From CAXTTV01 sp964247295 (GTDB lineage Bacteria; Chloroflexota; Ktedonobacteria; Ktedonobacterales; Ktedonobacteraceae): 6,041 nt of DNA. Numbering within the stretch: the stretch's first letter is position 1; every line of letters starts with the position of its first letter. A program made the position numbers and the translations under genes. The stretch spans positions 1 to 6,041 of the forward strand of contig CAXTTV010000252.1 in the NCBI GenBank assembly GCA_964247295.1, given 5' to 3'. The notes beneath the pieces are model-generated. The model was not told the origin of the DNA and did not search any database. It was given only the letters and a program-made list of their open reading frames with translations. Positions 4,884-6,041 of this stretch are shown one piece after another.

Positions 4884-5756
4884 ATGAGCGAATATCAGCG
4901 TTACGAGTTTATGACGGTCGATAAACCACTTACAAGTGGGCAACTGGAGATGGTGAATGGCCTTTCTAGCCACATCCACGCGACTTCAACTCACGCCCTG
5001 ATCGAATATCATTGGGGCGACTTTAAACATGATCCCTTAGCTGTGCTGCGCGATTACTTTGATGGCTTCCTGTACTGGGCCAATTGGGGTACCCCCCAGC
5101 TTGCGTTCCGCTTTCCTCATGGAGTCCTGTCATCAAAAATCGTCGATGGCTATGATTTTGATGATGTTGTGACCTTTAAAAAAGGGAAAACTTACGATAT
5201 CCTCGATATCGATTTCAGCGAGATGACCGACTATGATGAGATAATCGATGTGCAACTGGCGTCGCTGATCAGTATCCGCGAAGAGCTGATGGATGGTGAC
5301 CTGCGATCCATCTACATTGTCTGGCTTGCTGTTCAGGATCTTTTGGGCCGCTATGAGGAGGACGAGGAGGAATATGATCCTGAGCCTGGGGCCGAGGGCG
5401 AACATGAAGATTATGAGATCTATGTGCCGCCGGTCCCTCCCAATCTTGGTAAGCTCACGTCTTCGCAAAAAGTCTTGATGAGGATGCTACAACTATCCCC
5501 GGAAATCCTTAAAGCGGCGGCAAAACACAGCACAACCAGTAAGGAGTCACATAAGGACGACCTTGCGGCCCTGATTACATTACTCCCACAGGATCGCGGC
5601 AACGACTACCTGTTGCGCTTAGCACATAATGAGAAGGGCCTGAACCGTCTCCTCCTGAAGGAGCTACGCGAATTAAAACCGGAGGGTGCAAGTGCGAAAG
5701 ATCAGGAAGGCGAGCGCGTTACCTATGCTACCCTCCTGGCCGAAAGCAAAATATAA
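4884..5756 (+). CDS. Conserved hypothetical protein, family with N-terminal MSEYQ(R/Y)YEF
   Basis: This 290-residue protein has no catalytic domain I can name. It resembles uncharacterised proteins of Actinobacteria and Chloroflexota that start MSEYQ-x-YEF and share EYHWGDFKHDP (41-51) and the aromatic segment YFDGFLYWANWGT (58-70). In my recollection some of these lie beside SWIM zinc-finger genes; none is seen here. Residues 158-178 are very acidic (Glu/Asp-rich), followed by VPPVPPNLGKLTSSQKVL (181-198) and a mainly helical C-terminus (191-265). There is no signal peptide or membrane segment, so it is probably cytoplasmic. The ATG at 4884 has AAGGA at 4870-4874 (9 bases upstream) and GAAGGAG at 4861-4867. 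It follows the HAD gene by 27 bases and is probably in one operon with it. Function unknown. Confidence 0.85.
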   Translation: MSEYQRYEFMTVDKPLTSGQLEMVNGLSSHIHATSTHALIEYHWGDFKHDPLAVLRDYFDGFLYWANWGTPQLAFRFPHGVLSSKIVDGYDFDDVVTFKKGKTYDILDIDFSEMTDYDEIIDVQLASLISIREELMDGDLRSIYIVWLAVQDLLGRYEEDEEEYDPEPGAEGEHEDYEIYVPPVPPNLGKLTSSQKVLMRMLQLSPEILKAAAKHSTTSKESHKDDLAALITLLPQDRGNDYLLRLAHNEKGLNRLLLKELRELKPEGASAKDQEGERVTYATLLAESKI

Positions 5757-5778
5757 CAGGCCAGCTACCACAACGGGG

Positions 5779-5803
5779 TTCCAGGGGGCTTTGCTCCCTG
5801 GGA
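5779..5803. other. Strong GC-rich hairpin after the last gene
   Basis: CCAGGGGG (5781-5788) pairs with CTCCCTGG (5794-5801) with one G-T wobble and a 5-base loop, and two more weak pairs extend it to 5779-5803. It starts 22 bases after the stop codon at 5754-5756. No T-tract follows on either strand, so it may be a 3'-end stabiliser or an atypical terminator. Confidence 0.45.
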
Positions 5804-5811
5804 AGGATGCA

Positions 5812-5843
5812 GTTCCTTTGTGATGGGAAATGGGAGAAGGAAC
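5812..5843. other. 7-bp inverted repeat GTTCCTT/AAGGAAC
   Basis: Bases 5812-5818 and 5837-5843 are perfect reverse complements with an 18-base spacer. The right arm could instead pair, as AGGAACG (5838-5844), with CGTTCCT at 5942-5948, enclosing the second repeat element. The pairings exclude one another. Confidence 0.35.
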
Positions 5844-5860
5844 GGGGCCAACCAGGGTGG

Positions 5861-5940
5861 GTGAGGCCTCGTAGATCGGGCCACGTGTGGGCCCGTGGCA
5901 ACGCGACCGATCACGTGGGCCATGCTCGACGATCCCTCAC
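5861..5940 (+). repeat. Inverted-repeat element, copy 2 (diverged)
   Basis: Bases 5871-5900 match 4056-4085 of copy 1 at 28 of 30 positions. The local hairpin is GGGCC/GGCCC (5878-5882, 5890-5894) with the same ACGTGTG loop. The inner part is shorter, and the right arm (GATCACGTGGGCC, 5910-5922) is more diverged. Outer ends GTGAGG (5861-5866) and CCTCAC (5935-5940) are inverted, and AGGAACG (5838-5844)/CGTTCCT (5942-5948) may extend the palindrome to 111 bases. GATCGG (5874-5879) can also pair with CCGATC (5907-5912). It has the same orientation as copy 1 and lies 1,815 bases from it. No gene is seen in 5757-5986. Confidence 0.7.
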
Positions 5941-5984
5941 TCGTTCCTCTTTGGACCATCTGTATGCGGCCATAGGAATGCCCG

Positions 5985-6041
<57 letters not shown>

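Noticed and set aside
4055..5948. CRISPR array or composite transposon
   Set aside because: There are only two copies 1.8 kb apart, no regular spacers, no cas or transposase gene and no clear target-site duplication.
5765..5959. - strand frame of 64 residues at the right end (and a similar one at 3962-4144)
   Set aside because: Both frames run through the palindromic repeats and share a peptide only because of them, with no ribosome site or domain.

Overview
The window looks like a contig from a Chloroflexota bacterium, most likely of the Ktedonobacteria. This is inferred from protein style: a Pro/Gln-rich TPR protein with Asp-Trp motifs, a free-standing Roadblock/LC7 protein and a short Cys-motif protein. 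GC content is intermediate, by eye. I ran no database search, so the placement is tentative. The left edge cuts a gene. The right edge ends in a 55-base G run that looks like an assembly or sequencing artefact.

Layout. (1) 3-1900: a two-gene + strand operon, with a 5'-truncated acidic, Gln/Pro-rich protein ending in two TPR units, then 29 bases later a Roadblock/LC7 (MglB-like) protein with a GTG start. (2) 1901-2133: a 233-base non-coding stretch with several inverted repeats, probably the ndk leader. (3) 2134-2592: ndk, nucleoside-diphosphate kinase, with a complete active site. (4) 2593-3176: hairpins, including an intrinsic terminator whose T-tract reads on the - strand. It closes a small - strand gene for a five-cysteine protein. 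That gene and the next one are divergently transcribed from a region holding promoter-like boxes and a dyad. (5) 3177-3923: a CPBP-family (Abi/CAAX protease-like) membrane protein with a TTG start. (6) 3924-4193: non-coding, with an inverted-repeat element at 4055-4133. (7) 4194-5756: a probable two-gene operon of a HAD-superfamily phosphatase/phosphomutase and a conserved protein of unknown function. (8) 5757-5986: non-coding, with hairpins and a second, diverged copy of the same repeat element.

How the parts relate. TPR plus Roadblock suggests a protein-interaction or small-GTPase regulatory module, but no GTPase is visible here. ndk and the CPBP gene look like independent units. The most notable non-coding signal is the repeat pair bracketing the HAD/unknown operon in the same orientation, 1,815 bases apart. 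A 30-base core is 28/30 identical between the copies, and the two differences are exactly the two partners of one base pair in a local hairpin. That supports a conserved folded element, probably a dispersed REP/MITE-like family. I found no tRNA, rRNA, CRISPR array, transposase or recognisable riboswitch.
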